DNA of 64,000 nt from assembly GCA_944319945.1 (NCBI GenBank), contig CALUFN010000083.1:1-64000 (forward strand), given 5' to 3'. Both the position numbers and the translations under genes were made by a program. How positions within the stretch are numbered: the first letter of the stretch is position 1; each line of letters begins with the position of its first letter. This DNA is from an uncultured Prevotella sp. GTDB lineage: Bacteria > Bacteroidota > Bacteroidia > Bacteroidales > Bacteroidaceae. Under the pieces are notes generated by a model, which worked only from the letters and a program-made list of their open reading frames with translations, searched no databases and had not been told where the DNA came from. Of the stretch, positions 1 through 9,426 are shown in pieces.

Positions 1-48
1 TTTGAGGATATTGTCTTCGACTTTCTTATTTCAGTCTTTTTTCGTAAG

Positions 49-123
49 CGGTGCGTACGGGACTCGAACCCGTGACCTCCTGCGTGACAGGCAGGCATTC
101 TAACCAGGCTGAACTAACGCACC
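49..123 (-). tRNA. tRNA-Asp (GTC)
   Basis: Read on the minus strand this folds as a complete cloverleaf. The acceptor arms GGTGCGT and ACGCACC pair, the T loop is GGTTCGAGTCC, and the anticodon stem CCTGC/GCAGG encloses the loop CTGTCAC with anticodon GTC. The discriminator base is G, as expected for tRNA-Asp. The next bases are CTT, so CCA must be added after transcription. It lies downstream of an identical copy and probably shares its promoter. Confidence 0.96.
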
Positions 124-153
124 TTTGGCATGAGAAATTCCGTTGTTGTCTTG

Positions 154-228
154 CGGTGCGTACGGGACTCGAACCCGTGACCTCCTGCGTGACAGGCAGG
201 CATTCTAACCAGGCTGAACTAACGCACC
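154..228 (-). tRNA. tRNA-Asp (GTC), second identical copy
   Basis: The sequence is the same as the tRNA at 49-123, offset by exactly 105 bases, with the same GTC anticodon and G discriminator and no encoded CCA. The 30-base spacer between the copies has no promoter-like element. This copy is promoter-proximal, and the two are most likely processed from one transcript. Confidence 0.96.
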
Positions 229-254
229 TCAGCTGTATTTCTCAATTGCGGTTG

Positions 255-286
255 CAAAGGTACGGAGATTTTTTCAATCCGCCAAA
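255..286 (-). promoter_or_regulatory. Promoter of the tRNA-Asp pair
   Basis: On the minus strand TTTG (286-283) is followed by 20 bases and TACCTTTG (262-255), a full match to the Bacteroidetes consensus TTTG-N19/20-TAnnTTTG. The predicted start is near 247, about 20 bases before the tRNA. Confidence 0.8.
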
Positions 287-301
287 TGTTTCAGAGACTT
301 T

Positions 302-817
302 TTACAAAAAAAGTTGCATTAGCAATGCATTGTGGTAGTTTTTCCCGTCGAAAAGCCAGTCTTTCAACTCGTTTGACGGTAAGAATCCACATCTTTCAAA
401 CAAATTCAAAGACTGCTTGTTGTCTACGTTTATATATGCATATAGCTGGTGAAGATGTAAAATGTCAAGCGAGTATTCCTTGATTTTGTTAATGGCGGAT
501 TGGGCCAAGCCTTTGTTACGGTGCTTTCTCTCAATCACTATGCCTATCTCGGCCCGCATGTGCTTGGGGTCAAAGTTTATGAGGTCGATGATTCCGACCA
601 CCTCATGGTTTGCGTTCTCAATCATCATGCGCACCTGGCGGTCGGCATATATGTCGCTTTTAGTATTTGCGATGTAGTCATAAAGCGTGTAGCGGGAGTA
701 GGGGACGCTCGTAACGCTGACATTCCATAGGCTCATATCATTTTCAATCCCGTACAATATGTCGAGGTCTTCCGGCTCTATGGCTCTCAGGAACACTTGT
801 GGTAGGTTGTCAGTCAT
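302..817 (-). CDS. GNAT-family N-acetyltransferase (RimJ/RimL or SpeG-like)
   Basis: The 171-residue protein is a single GNAT domain. The acetyl-CoA binding motif is visible as RKHRNKGLAQSAI near residue 97, and the C-terminal NVDNKQSLNLFERCGF matches the last strand-helix of RimJ/RimL-type enzymes, which acetylate protein N-termini or small amines. The substrate cannot be told from sequence. Its start codon overlaps the stop of the upstream glycosyltransferase (TAATG), so the two are translationally coupled. It is the last gene of the recR operon. Confidence 0.85.
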   Translation of the reverse strand: MTDNLPQVFLRAIEPEDLDILYGIENDMSLWNVSVTSVPYSRYTLYDYIANTKSDIYADRQVRMMIENANHEVVGIIDLINFDPKHMRAEIGIVIERKHRNKGLAQSAINKIKEYSLDILHLHQLYAYINVDNKQSLNLFERCGFLPSNELKDWLFDGKNYHNALLMQLFL

Positions 818-2013
818 TAGTATATTATGTCTTTGTCGGTTATTATCGTGTTGCTTACAGGATCATACGTTCCTATGAATACGTTCTCCTTAGGTGAGCG
901 TGAGAACAAATCGAGCACGGTGGCGTATTTGTATGAATTGATGTCATATACGGCATAAGCCGAAACGTCGTTGCCTATTTCCCCGATTATGCTTAAATGC
1001 CCGTTCGGATTTGACGTTTCATCACATTCCAGATATTCTGCTTTCAGACCGCTTTTGTAAGCAAGTTCGCGGCATCGGCTTATCGACGTTTTTGAACCTA
1101 AGAATATATATACGCTTTTCTTTTTTTTCACGCGTGTGGAGAACCCGAGCATTTTCCTGATGTTTTCAGAAGACATCTTTACCAACGCCAACGTGGCCTT
1201 CATGTATATGGCGGCCTTTATTGGTATAGATAGCCAGAAGCTCAGGTGGCCGTAATGCTTGCGGAAAAAGATGAGCATGGCTTCATAAAACACGTGCACG
1301 TACCTGAATGACGATTTTTGCGTGCTTTCGCCTTTATAATGGAGTATCTTAGCCGGAATGTACCAATTCTCATATCCGTTCTTAAGCAATCTGTAAGACA
1401 GGTCGATGTCTTCCCCGTACATGAAGAAATCCTCGTCAAGCAGTCCGGCCTTGTCTAAGGCCGCGCGCCGCGCCATGAGGAACGCCCCGCTTATCACTTC
1501 TATCCGGCCGGGTTCGTCCCAAGCCATCCCGCACATGTAGTATCGCCCGAAACGCTTGCTTTTCGGGAACATCTCGCATAGTCCGCACATCTTATATAAT
1601 GACGTCATCGGGGTAGGGAGGCCGCGGCGGCTTTCCATTGCGCTGATGCCGTCGCTCTTAAGCATGCGCACGCCTAGCCCTCCGGCCTCAGCGTGCTCGT
1701 CCATGAAGCTGATGCACGCCTTGACCGTGTCCTCGCCGACGAACGTGTCAGGATTAAGCAGCAATACGTATTCGCCGCTTGTCTGCCTGATGCCCATGTT
1801 GTTTGCTTTCGCAAAACCGTTGTTATGGCTGCAGGCTATTAGCTTCACCTCGGGCTCGTTAAGCCTGAGCCACTCTACAGTGTCGTCTTTTGAATGGTTG
1901 TCGATTACGCATATCTCGGCATCGATGCCCTTAACCGCCCGCTTAAGGCTGTCGAGGCACTGGCGTAAATAGTGCTTTACGTTATAGCTTACGATGATAA
2001 CGGATAATTTCAT
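817..2013 (-). CDS. Family 2 glycosyltransferase
   Basis: A 398-residue GT-A fold enzyme. It has the N-terminal SVIIVSYN strand, the nucleotide-sugar site VIDN (36-39) and a DXD-type NPDTF (87-91). A later GAFLMARRAALDKAGLLDE stretch, followed by FFMYGEDIDLSYRL, is typical of WbbL/rhamnosyltransferase-like GT2 proteins. A hydrophobic segment near residues 255-280 may attach it to the membrane. The last 110 residues lie outside the catalytic domain and match nothing I recognise. It probably builds cell-surface polysaccharide, but donor and acceptor are unknown. It overlaps its upstream neighbour by 4 bases (ATGA). Confidence 0.85.
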   Translation of the reverse strand: MKLSVIIVSYNVKHYLRQCLDSLKRAVKGIDAEICVIDNHSKDDTVEWLRLNEPEVKLIACSHNNGFAKANNMGIRQTSGEYVLLLNPDTFVGEDTVKACISFMDEHAEAGGLGVRMLKSDGISAMESRRGLPTPMTSLYKMCGLCEMFPKSKRFGRYYMCGMAWDEPGRIEVISGAFLMARRAALDKAGLLDEDFFMYGEDIDLSYRLLKNGYENWYIPAKILHYKGESTQKSSFRYVHVFYEAMLIFFRKHYGHLSFWLSIPIKAAIYMKATLALVKMSSENIRKMLGFSTRVKKKKSVYIFLGSKTSISRCRELAYKSGLKAEYLECDETSNPNGHLSIIGEIGNDVSAYAVYDINSYKYATVLDLFSRSPKENVFIGTYDPVSNTIITDKDIIY

Positions 2014-2438
2014 TCTTCACTTCCTGTTTCCGAGACGCAACGTGACATCGTGGGATTTATGAACACGAGGCAGATAAGGCAGATTATACCCATGTATCCG
2101 AACGCTACGTTGAAGCCGAACAAATAATAAAACAAGGTGTTGACCATCATCGGCATGCATATCATCATCATCCTTATGCTTCCCCACTTGGCGAGCCGGC
2201 GGCCGCCGTCGGAAGCGAGGCTTCGGCCTATGTTTCCGAACTTGAATAACCTTAGTGCCAACGGAACCATGCATATCGTAAGTATCTCCATCAACGAGAC
2301 TGTGAGAAATTCGGCATTCGCATTGCCGGCAAGGCTTCCGGGCAGAAGCGTTTCGGTTTCGTATAATATGACAATCGCCAGCGACGCGATTATGCATGAA
2401 AGCATTTCCGCCATCAATAGGTTTCTTATTTTCTTCAT
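2010..2438 (-). CDS. Small integral membrane protein, unknown function
   Basis: A 142-residue protein with about four hydrophobic helices (roughly residues 9-27, 45-62, 88-108 and 112-130) and no recognised motif. It lies between recR (26 bases away) and the GT2 gene (4-base overlap), so it is co-expressed with them. A role in polysaccharide export or assembly is only a guess from the neighbour. Confidence 0.7.
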   Translation of the reverse strand: MKKIRNLLMAEMLSCIIASLAIVILYETETLLPGSLAGNANAEFLTVSLMEILTICMVPLALRLFKFGNIGRSLASDGGRRLAKWGSIRMMMICMPMMVNTLFYYLFGFNVAFGYMGIICLICLVFINPTMSRCVSETGSEE

Positions 2439-2464
2439 ATTGTTCTATTGCTATGTTATGCCGG

Positions 2465-3082
2465 TTATTGTTTCCCGTCAAACGGTACGCGGTTTATAAT
2501 CGAGCGCCCTAATGTAACCTCGTCAGTATATTCAAGTTCGCCGCCTACGGATATGCCGCGCGCTATGACGCTGAGCCTCACGTCGTATTTAGCCAACTTC
2601 CTGTAAATATAGAAGTTGGTAGTGTCGCCCTCCATAGTGGAGCTTAACGCAAGTATCACCTCGCTCACGCCTCCGTCTTCAACCCTCTTGACGAGCGAGC
2701 CTATCTCAATGTCGTCAGGGCCTACGCCGTCCATCGGCGATATCACGCCGCCGAGCACATGGTATAGGCCGTTGTATTGCTGGGTGTTCTCCACGGCCAT
2801 CACGTCCTGCACGCTTTCCACTACGCACACCGTAGCCTTATCCCTGTGGGGATTGGCGCATATCGGACATACGTCTGTGTCGCTTATGTTATGGCAAACC
2901 TTACAATATCTGATTTCACGGCGCATGTCACGTATGGTGTCGACAAACCTTTCCACACTGTCCTTGTCTTGCCTCAATAGGAACAACGCCAGCCTTAAGG
3001 CCGTCTTCTGGCCTACGCCCGGCAGGCCTGACAGCTCGGCTACGGCCTTACCGAACAACTGCGACGGATATTGTTGAATCAT
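2465..3082 (-). CDS. recR: Recombination protein RecR
   Basis: A 205-residue protein of normal RecR length. It has the helix-hairpin-helix [17 protein letters not shown] (about 16-32), the four-cysteine zinc finger (C60, C63, C72, C75), a Toprim domain beginning VCVVESVQD, and the C-terminal [11 protein letters not shown]. RecR acts with RecO (RecF) to load RecA on gapped DNA. It is first in an operon that continues with unrelated membrane and glycosyltransferase genes. A promoter lies just upstream. Confidence 0.97.
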   Translation of the reverse strand: MIQQYPSQLFGKAVAELSGLPGVGQKTALRLALFLLRQDKDSVERFVDTIRDMRREIRYCKVCHNISDTDVCPICANPHRDKATVCVVESVQDVMAVENTQQYNGLYHVLGGVISPMDGVGPDDIEIGSLVKRVEDGGVSEVILALSSTMEGDTTNFYIYRKLAKYDVRLSVIARGISVGGELEYTDEVTLGRSIINRVPFDGKQ

Positions 3083-3102
3083 GTTTTTTCAGAATTTCGC
3101 GG

Positions 3103-3134
3103 CAAAGTTACGTCAATAAGTGATAAAATCCAAG
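3103..3134 (-). promoter_or_regulatory. Promoter of the recR operon
   Basis: On the minus strand CTTG (3134-3131), 20 bases, then TAACTTTG (3110-3103). This is one mismatch from the Bacteroidetes consensus. The predicted start is about 3096, some 14 bases before the recR ATG. Confidence 0.6.
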
Positions 3135-3250
3135 ACAAAACATAATTTTATTTGCCGATAATGTAATATTAGTTTCCCTAACCGTCTGTTCCCGTCATAC
3201 GCCAATAGAGTAAATACGGGTTGGTAACACGTTGTATATCAATGCTTTAT

Positions 3251-3338
3251 AAAAGGCGACCTTTTACGCTGCAAAAGACCGCCTTCTAGGCGGTAAAAGG
3301 CGGCTTATTGGGATACAAAAGGCCGCCCATTCAGCTGG
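3251..3338. repeat. 22-base-period degenerate tandem repeat, site 1 (four units)
   Basis: Four consecutive units begin exactly 22 bases apart at 3251, 3273, 3295 and 3317. Each starts AAAAG(G/A) and carries a partly palindromic core of the form AAAAGGCNGCCTTT followed by about 8 variable bases. It lies in the 384-base gap between the divergent recR and GH73 genes. The same element occurs at five other intergenic sites in this window. Confidence 0.85.
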
Positions 3339-3412
3339 CGCAGGCAAAAGCGTAATGCTCGCCAGTGTACATTCTTAATATACAAAGATTAAATAATTTT
3401 ATAAAGTAAAAT

Positions 3413-3443
3413 TTTGAGAACATGCAGAATTGCCTTAATTTTG
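3413..3443 (+). promoter_or_regulatory. Promoter of the GH73-LysM gene
   Basis: TTTG (3413-3416), exactly 19 bases, then TAATTTTG (3436-3443): a perfect match to the Bacteroidetes consensus. The predicted transcript starts near 3450. This rules out the upstream in-frame ATG at 3422 and supports translation from 3467. Confidence 0.8.
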
Positions 3444-3466
3444 CACTGATTATGAATATTGACTGT

Positions 3467-4381
3467 ATGAAAAGATATCTACTGATACATTTAGCTTTAT
3501 TGATAAGCGTTGCCGTCGGCGCGCAAGCGAAATGGAACTCACGTTATCAAGCCTATATCGACCAATATAAGGATCTGGCCATAGCCGAGATGCTGAAATA
3601 CAACATACCGGCAAGCATCACGCTCGCTCAAGGCCTCTTGGAGAGCGGGGCGGGGACGAGCGAGCTGACGCGTAACAGCAATAATCATTTCGGTATAAAA
3701 TGCCACAACTGGAGCGGAGCCACCACGCGCCATGACGACGACGAGAGGCAAGAATGCTTCAGGGCCTATCGTGACGCCTATGAAAGCTACGAGGACCACA
3801 GCCGTTTCCTGGTAAGTCAGCCGAGATACAGAAAGTTGTTCAAACTTGACGTGACCGACTATAAAGGATGGGCCAAAGGGCTAAAAAGCTGCGGCTATGC
3901 TACGAATCCGGCATACGCCAAACAGCTGATCGGTATCATAGAATTATATCAATTGCACCGTTACGACAAGGCCAAGAAGTATGACAAGTTCATGGTAGAC
4001 CGTTCGGCCGTGAAAGACGCCGCATACGGCGCAAATCTACACCCGATATACATCTATAATAAAAATTATTATGTAAAAGCAAGAAAGGGTGACACGTTCA
4101 AGTCCATAAGTAAAGAAGTCGGCATTTCATACAAAAAATTGGCAAAATACAATGAGCGTGACAAGGACGACAAACTCGTGGAGGGAGAAATAATATATCT
4201 TAAGAAGAAGCAGAAGAAAGCAGAAAAAGCATACAAGGACCGGCCGCATCGCGTAAAAGCCGGCGAAAGCATGTACTCGATAGCGCAGAATTATGGCATA
4301 AGACTATCAAGCCTGTATAAAATGAACGGATTGAAAGCCGACTATTCAATTAAAGTAAACGACATTTTAAGGGTAAGATGA
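3467..4381 (+). CDS. Exported N-acetylglucosaminidase (GH73) with two LysM domains
   Basis: From the ATG at 3467 the protein has about 304 residues and begins with a clear signal peptide (MKRYLLIHLALLISVAVGAQA). A GH73/FlgJ-type glucosaminidase domain follows: ASITLAQGLLESGAGTS carries the catalytic Glu, then NNHFGIKCH and AYESYEDHSRFL. Two LysM peptidoglycan-binding repeats end the protein (one starting KARKGDTFKSISKE, the other VKAGESMYSIAQNYG). It should cleave peptidoglycan glycan strands in the periplasm during wall growth or separation. The ATG at 3422 lies upstream of the expected transcript start. Confidence 0.9.
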   Translation: MKRYLLIHLALLISVAVGAQAKWNSRYQAYIDQYKDLAIAEMLKYNIPASITLAQGLLESGAGTSELTRNSNNHFGIKCHNWSGATTRHDDDERQECFRAYRDAYESYEDHSRFLVSQPRYRKLFKLDVTDYKGWAKGLKSCGYATNPAYAKQLIGIIELYQLHRYDKAKKYDKFMVDRSAVKDAAYGANLHPIYIYNKNYYVKARKGDTFKSISKEVGISYKKLAKYNERDKDDKLVEGEIIYLKKKQKKAEKAYKDRPHRVKAGESMYSIAQNYGIRLSSLYKMNGLKADYSIKVNDILRVR

Positions 4382-4515
4382 TTCCAACGCATGAAAGCGT
4401 AAGGAATCAGTCGGCCGGCTCTTTGAGTTAAAATGTCAACTAACGGGCATTATGATAAATAAAAATTTCTAAGATTGTCTGTCTCATAAAGTTCGCCTAT
4501 AAAACCGCATGACAA

Positions 4516-7326
4516 ATGAATGAATATATAGAATTAAAGAATGTACGAGTAAACAACTTAAAAAACATATCGATAAAAATTCCGCACAATAAGTTCATTG
4601 TTGTTACGGGTGTCTCAGGTTCTGGTAAGTCTTCATTAGCTTTTGACACATTGTATGCTGAAGGCCAGCGTCGTTATGTTGAAAGTTTGTCGGCTTACGC
4701 GCGCCAATTCCTCGGAAGAATGAATAAGCCGGATTTCGACTATATAAAAGGATTGCCGCCTGCAATTGCAGTTGAACAGAAAGTTAACACGAGGAATCCA
4801 CGTTCAACCGTAGGCACAAGCACCGAAATCTATGACTATTTAAGGATGTTGTTCGCACGGATCGGTCGAACTTATTCGCCGATAAGCGGTGTTGAAGTGA
4901 AAAAACATACGACGGAAGATATTTTGAGATGTCTGTCGACGTTTTCCAAAGGCACTAGGTTCGTCATATTGTCACGGCTTCACATAAGCGAAGGCAACAC
5001 CGTGCAACGCCAATTACAAATATTGTTACAGCAAGGATTTTCCCGTATTTATCATAATGGGGAATTATTGAGAATTGAAGATGTTGTTGACCATGTTGAA
5101 CAATTTGCAAAAAATGATATATACGTTTTAATCGACAGAATGTCGGTAGACGATGATCCGGACACGATTTCAAGAATCGTTGACTCCGTTGAAACGGCAT
5201 TTTTTGAGGGTGAAGGCTCGTGCAGGATTACGTTCATACCGTCAAGCATTACTTATGATTTCTCTGACAAATTCGAGGCTGACGGCATAAGGTTTGAAGA
5301 ACCTAACGACAACATGTTTTCATTCAACTCCCCTATCGGTGCTTGTCCAGTATGCGAAGGATTCGGCAACGTAATAGGCATAGATGAGAAATTAGTGATA
5401 CCCAATCCTTCGCTTAGCGTATATGAAGGCTGCGTGCAATGTTGGCACGGTGAAAAGATGGAAAAATGGAAAGACGAGTTTTGCTTGCAAGCGTCAAAAG
5501 ACGGATTCCCTATTTTCGAGCCATATTATAGCTTATCCGGTAAACACAAGGATTGGCTTTGGCACGGGCTGCCGTGTCAAAAGCAAATGGATCTGAGCGA
5601 AAGGGTTTGTATTGATGCTTTCTTCCAAATGCTGAAAGAAAACCAATATAAAATACAATACCGCGTCATGATGAGCCGTTATCGCGGCAAGACCACTTGC
5701 CCGGAATGCCGAGGGACAAGATTGAAAAAGGAAGCTAATTATGTCAAGATCAACGGCAAGAGCATAAGCAATCTTGTTGAAATGCCTATAGTAAATCTGA
5801 AACAATGGTTTGACAACCTAACGTTAGATGAGCATGAGGCGAAAATCAGTAAGCGATTGTTGGCCGAAATAAATAACAGGATAAATTATTTGGTCGACGT
5901 CGGCTTAGGCTATCTTACGCTCAACAGGCCTTCAAACAGCTTGAGCGGCGGAGAGAGCCAACGCATAAACCTTACTACCGCATTAGGGAGCAGCCTTGTC
6001 GGTTCGTTATACATCTTAGACGAACCGAGCATCGGGCTGCATAGCAGGGACACATTCAGGCTGATACACGTCTTGAAAGAATTACAAGCGTTAGGCAATA
6101 CTGTGATTGTTGTGGAACATGATGAAGACATCATCAGGGCGGCTGATTATCTTATAGACCTTGGCCCTGACGCCGGTCGCAACGGAGGAGAGATCGTTTA
6201 TGAAGGAGTGCCGGCGGAGCTTAATAAGGATGATTCAACAACATTTGATAAGAGTCACACAGTAAAATATCTTTTCAATATAGAGTCAATACCTGTTCCT
6301 GATGCAAGGAGAGCGTGGAATAAGAGCATTATCGTGAAAGGCGCAAGGATGAATAATCTTAAGGGCGTGAATGCCGAGTTTCCATTGAATGTTTTGACCG
6401 TCGTTACGGGCGTGAGCGGTTCGGGTAAATCGTCTTTGGTCAGAGGAATTCTGTATCCGGCCTTGAAAAGAAGACTTGACGAAGTGGCCGACGTACCCGG
6501 TGAATACGCCGGACTTGACGGAGATTGGAAAGATATAAGGCATGTGGAAATGGTCAACCAAAACCCTATAGGCAAAAGTTCGCGCTCGAATCCCGTGACA
6601 TACGTCAAAGCCTTCGACGACATAAGGCAACTGTTTGCCGAGCAACCATTAGCCAAGCAAATGGGCTTCACCGCGCAATATTTTTCATTTAATACGGACG
6701 GAGGACGTTGCGAGACGTGTAAGGGTACAGGAGTAATAACCGTGGAGATGCAGTTTATGGCCGACCTTGAGCTTGTTTGTGACGCTTGTCACGGCAAAAG
6801 ATTCAAGTCTGATATTTTAGACGTAAGATTCTGCGGCAAGAATATTCATGACATATTGGAAATGACCGTTAGCGACGCCATAAATTTCTTCGGGCAAAAC
6901 GGCCAGGACTCAATCGTACGAAAGCTGAAAACGCTCGACGACGTAGGTCTTGGATATATTAAACTCGGGCAAAGCTCGTCAACATTGTCTGGTGGCGAAA
7001 ATCAGCGCGTGAAGCTCGCCTACTTCTTGAGTCAAGAGAAATGCGACCCTACCCTATTCATTTTCGACGAGCCAACAACCGGTCTGCATTTTAATGATAT
7101 AAAGAAGCTGTTAAAGGCTTTCGACGCCCTTATCCGTCATGGGCATTCAGTCATAGTAATTGAACATAATTTAGATGTCATAAAATGTGCAGACTACGTT
7201 ATCGACCTCGGTCCCGACGGAGGAGACAAAGGTGGGTTCCTTGTGTTCAGCGGTACGCCTGAAGACATGATTAAATGTAAGGATAGCATAACAGGAAAGT
7301 ATTTAGAAGAGAAACTGACAAAGTAA
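4516..7326 (+). CDS. uvrA: UvrA-family excinuclease ATPase (probably the second paralogue)
   Basis: A 936-residue protein with the full UvrA plan: Walker [10 protein letters not shown] (32-40), signature [11 protein letters not shown] with DEPSIGLH, a second Walker A ([13 protein letters not shown]), the C-terminal zinc module CETCKGTG...CDACHGKRF, and a second signature [11 protein letters not shown] with DEPTTGLH. UvrA loads UvrB at DNA lesions in nucleotide excision repair. Two features differ from E. coli UvrA. The first CxxC of zinc module I is absent: only CPVCEG, the second half, remains before GFGNV. The CPDH following the ARxG motif is SPIS. This suggests the Bacteroidetes paralogue rather than the canonical gene. 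It is followed after 33 bases by gph. Confidence 0.9.
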   Translation: MNEYIELKNVRVNNLKNISIKIPHNKFIVVTGVSGSGKSSLAFDTLYAEGQRRYVESLSAYARQFLGRMNKPDFDYIKGLPPAIAVEQKVNTRNPRSTVGTSTEIYDYLRMLFARIGRTYSPISGVEVKKHTTEDILRCLSTFSKGTRFVILSRLHISEGNTVQRQLQILLQQGFSRIYHNGELLRIEDVVDHVEQFAKNDIYVLIDRMSVDDDPDTISRIVDSVETAFFEGEGSCRITFIPSSITYDFSDKFEADGIRFEEPNDNMFSFNSPIGACPVCEGFGNVIGIDEKLVIPNPSLSVYEGCVQCWHGEKMEKWKDEFCLQASKDGFPIFEPYYSLSGKHKDWLWHGLPCQKQMDLSERVCIDAFFQMLKENQYKIQYRVMMSRYRGKTTCPECRGTRLKKEANYVKINGKSISNLVEMPIVNLKQWFDNLTLDEHEAKISKRLLAEINNRINYLVDVGLGYLTLNRPSNSLSGGESQRINLTTALGSSLVGSLYILDEPSIGLHSRDTFRLIHVLKELQALGNTVIVVEHDEDIIRAADYLIDLGPDAGRNGGEIVYEGVPAELNKDDSTTFDKSHTVKYLFNIESIPVPDARRAWNKSIIVKGARMNNLKGVNAEFPLNVLTVVTGVSGSGKSSLVRGILYPALKRRLDEVADVPGEYAGLDGDWKDIRHVEMVNQNPIGKSSRSNPVTYVKAFDDIRQLFAEQPLAKQMGFTAQYFSFNTDGGRCETCKGTGVITVEMQFMADLELVCDACHGKRFKSDILDVRFCGKNIHDILEMTVSDAINFFGQNGQDSIVRKLKTLDDVGLGYIKLGQSSSTLSGGENQRVKLAYFLSQEKCDPTLFIFDEPTTGLHFNDIKKLLKAFDALIRHGHSVIVIEHNLDVIKCADYVIDLGPDGGDKGGFLVFSGTPEDMIKCKDSITGKYLEEKLTK

Positions 7327-7359
7327 TCATCCAAAAACTCAAGTTTAAATAAAAACAGC

Positions 7360-8004
7360 ATGAAACAGTTTGATACATATATTTTCGACCTTGACGGAAC
7401 GTTGCTTTATACGCTCGACGACCTTACGGCAAGCACGAATCATGCGATGAGAAAATTCGGCTTTGCCGAACATACGAAAGAAGAGGTCAGGCTAATGGTT
7501 GGAAACGGAATAAGGAAACTAATAGAAAGAGCCATCCCTGAAGGAGTGAATAATCCACAATACGAAGACATCTATTCTGAATTTGTCTCATATTACCTAA
7601 AACACGATCTTGACACAACCCGCCCATATCCGGGTGTGATGCAAATGCTGAAAACATTAAAGGAACGCGGTAAGCAGTTGGCTGTTGTGAGCAATAAATA
7701 TTGCAAGGCGACTGAAAACTTATGCCGTACATTCTTTGCCGAATATATCAGCGTCGCCATTGGCGAGAGCAGCAATATACGTAAGAAACCTGCTCCAGAC
7801 ACAGTGCTGGCGGCAATGAACAAGCTGGGAGCCGATAAAGCTACAACCGTGTATATCGGCGATAGCGAAGTGGACATAGCCACTGCACGAAACTGCGGGA
7901 TCCCTTGCGTAAGTGTGCTTTGGGGATTCCGTGATAAGGATTTCCTAATTCAAAACGGCGGCACAGTATTTATTGAACAACCTGAACAGTTGATTTGTTT
8001 TTAA
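7360..8004 (+). CDS. gph: HAD phosphatase, probable phosphoglycolate phosphatase
   Basis: A 214-residue HAD hydrolase with nucleophile motif FDLDGTLLYTLDDL (residues 9-22), motif II VVSNK, motif III lysine in RKKPAPDT, and motif IV YIGDSEVDIATA. The helical cap inserted after motif I puts it in the Gph/PGP group. It would remove phosphoglycolate released when 3'-phosphoglycolate DNA ends are repaired, which fits its place behind uvrA. Substrates of this subfamily are hard to predict, so another sugar phosphate is possible. Confidence 0.83.
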   Translation: MKQFDTYIFDLDGTLLYTLDDLTASTNHAMRKFGFAEHTKEEVRLMVGNGIRKLIERAIPEGVNNPQYEDIYSEFVSYYLKHDLDTTRPYPGVMQMLKTLKERGKQLAVVSNKYCKATENLCRTFFAEYISVAIGESSNIRKKPAPDTVLAAMNKLGADKATTVYIGDSEVDIATARNCGIPCVSVLWGFRDKDFLIQNGGTVFIEQPEQLICF

Positions 8005-8037
8005 GGTTTGTTGGATTATAAGGTTATGATGTTTTAC

Positions 8038-8093
8038 GGTTTTAAGGTTATGCGGTATTAGTTTTTGATGTTTCACCGTTTAACCTTAAAACC
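8038..8093. terminator. Bidirectional terminator between gph and yggS
   Basis: GGTTTTAAGGTTATGCGGT (8038-8056) and its near-complement (8075-8093) form a 19-base stem with two mismatches between two convergent genes. Both flanks are A/T-rich. Confidence 0.6.
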
Positions 8094-8106
8094 CTAAAAC
8101 CCCATA

Positions 8107-8790
8107 TTAATATACGCGCGGGCCGAATATCGCAGTACCTATGCGAACCATCGTGCTACGGCACTTTACGGCAATGCCGTAATCGCCGCTCATGCCCCAT
8201 GACCGCTCACAGAAGCTGTCGGCATCGGAAAAGTAATCGGCCTTCACCTCGTCGAAGAATGCGGCTGCCGTAAGAAACTCTCTCCTTATCTGCTCTTCGT
8301 CGTCGACATTTGACGCCATCATCATCAGTCCGCAAATCTCAACATTTTCCAAGCTACGCCATTCGCCCTCACTAAGCATCCGGCGGCATTCGTCAGGCGT
8401 AAATCCGTATTTCGTCGCTTCCTCGGCTATATGCAACTCCAATAACACCTTTATCACCCTGTTGTTCTTTGCGGCCTGCTTGTTGATTTCCTTCAACAGC
8501 TTCAGCGAGTCAACAGCGTCTATCATTGAAATGTAAGGCGCGATATACTTTACCTTGTTGGTCTGCAAATGACCGATGAAATGCCACTCAATGTCGTCAG
8601 GCAGCGCGGCCTGCTTTTTTGTCAGCTCTTGCTCGTGACTTTCTCCGAACACACGCTGCCCTGCCGTATACGCAGCCTCAAGATACTCTACCGGATGAAA
8701 CTTACTGACGGCTACGAGACGCACGCCGTCGGGCAATGTGTCTTTTATGGCACGCAGATTCTCCGCAACGTCGACATTCAACATCATCAC
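8107..8790 (-). CDS. YggS-family PLP homeostasis protein
   Basis: A 227-residue single-domain alanine-racemase-fold protein. The PLP lysine is K30 in LVAVSKFHP, and GESHEQEL, WHFIGHLQTNK, and the C-terminal SMGMSGDY-like stretch (WGMSGDYGIAVKCRSTMVRIG) are family hallmarks. YggS/PLPHP proteins buffer free pyridoxal phosphate and affect amino-acid pools rather than catalysing a known reaction. The start overlaps the stop of the DUF4494 gene by 4 bases (8787-8790). Confidence 0.92.
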   Translation of the reverse strand: MMMLNVDVAENLRAIKDTLPDGVRLVAVSKFHPVEYLEAAYTAGQRVFGESHEQELTKKQAALPDDIEWHFIGHLQTNKVKYIAPYISMIDAVDSLKLLKEINKQAAKNNRVIKVLLELHIAEEATKYGFTPDECRRMLSEGEWRSLENVEICGLMMMASNVDDEEQIRREFLTAAAFFDEVKADYFSDADSFCERSWGMSGDYGIAVKCRSTMVRIGTAIFGPRVY

Positions 8791-9299
8791 GCCTCCCCAC
8801 CGTTCTCGTTCTGTTCATATTCGGGCTTAGCGTCAGCCTCAGGCTTGTTCAAGATCTTATTATGCTCGAACACGTCCATAATCTGAGTTTCGGCAACGCT
8901 CGCTATCACATAGTCAATCATAGTGCCGCCCATCACCTCGTCGATGCTTTTAACGGCCATGGGCAGCGAAGCCGCATGCACGAGGTAATTTACGTTAGAG
9001 CGCTTCTCTTTCTCCGTCTTATCGTCAATGGTGATAAACTGCAACTTGGTCTTGTACCAACGGTCGGCCGACTCCGAATCGCTGAAGAACACTTCTCCGT
9101 AAGCGGCTTTCTTAATATCCCTCACTTCAAATTCGCCGCTGATGTACGCCGACATTTCCTCCATTATACTTGCCTCAGCCTCCGTAAAGCTAAGAGCGTC
9201 AACGGTATATGTCTCGGTTACCTTCTTTGCCGTTCCGTCTTCCATTGTTTTCTCATAACGGATTTTACACTCAAACCATGTTGTAGTCCTGCTTCTCAT
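8787..9299 (-). CDS. DUF4494 domain protein
   Basis: A 170-residue soluble protein recognised as the Bacteroidetes-specific DUF4494 family from WFECKIRYEKT, ALSFTEAEASI and the central AAYGEVFFSDSES. Its function is unknown. It is the first gene of a two-gene operon with yggS and has a strong promoter 40-70 bases upstream. The acidic C-terminal tail (last 25 residues) looks disordered. Confidence 0.8.
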   Translation of the reverse strand: MRSRTTTWFECKIRYEKTMEDGTAKKVTETYTVDALSFTEAEASIMEEMSAYISGEFEVRDIKKAAYGEVFFSDSESADRWYKTKLQFITIDDKTEKEKRSNVNYLVHAASLPMAVKSIDEVMGGTMIDYVIASVAETQIMDVFEHNKILNKPEADAKPEYEQNENGGEA

Positions 9300-9337
9300 A
9301 TTTCCTTTCTTTTTACTTTATTCCAATTTAAGCCCTG

Positions 9338-9368
9338 CAAAAGTAATCAAATATAATGATAATGCAAA
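9338..9368 (-). promoter_or_regulatory. Promoter of DUF4494-yggS
   Basis: On the minus strand TTTG (9368-9365), 19 bases, then TACTTTTG (9345-9338): a full consensus match. The predicted start is about 9331, leaving a 30-base leader. Confidence 0.8.
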
Positions 9369-9426
9369 ACAAGCTATATATTTATTTGTAATATTCAAAT
9401 TTTAAAGCATAATAAGTAGCCAATAA

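Noticed and set aside
51-338. A 95-codon open frame containing a perfect internal duplication
   Set aside because: It is the plus-strand reading of the two tRNA-Asp genes.
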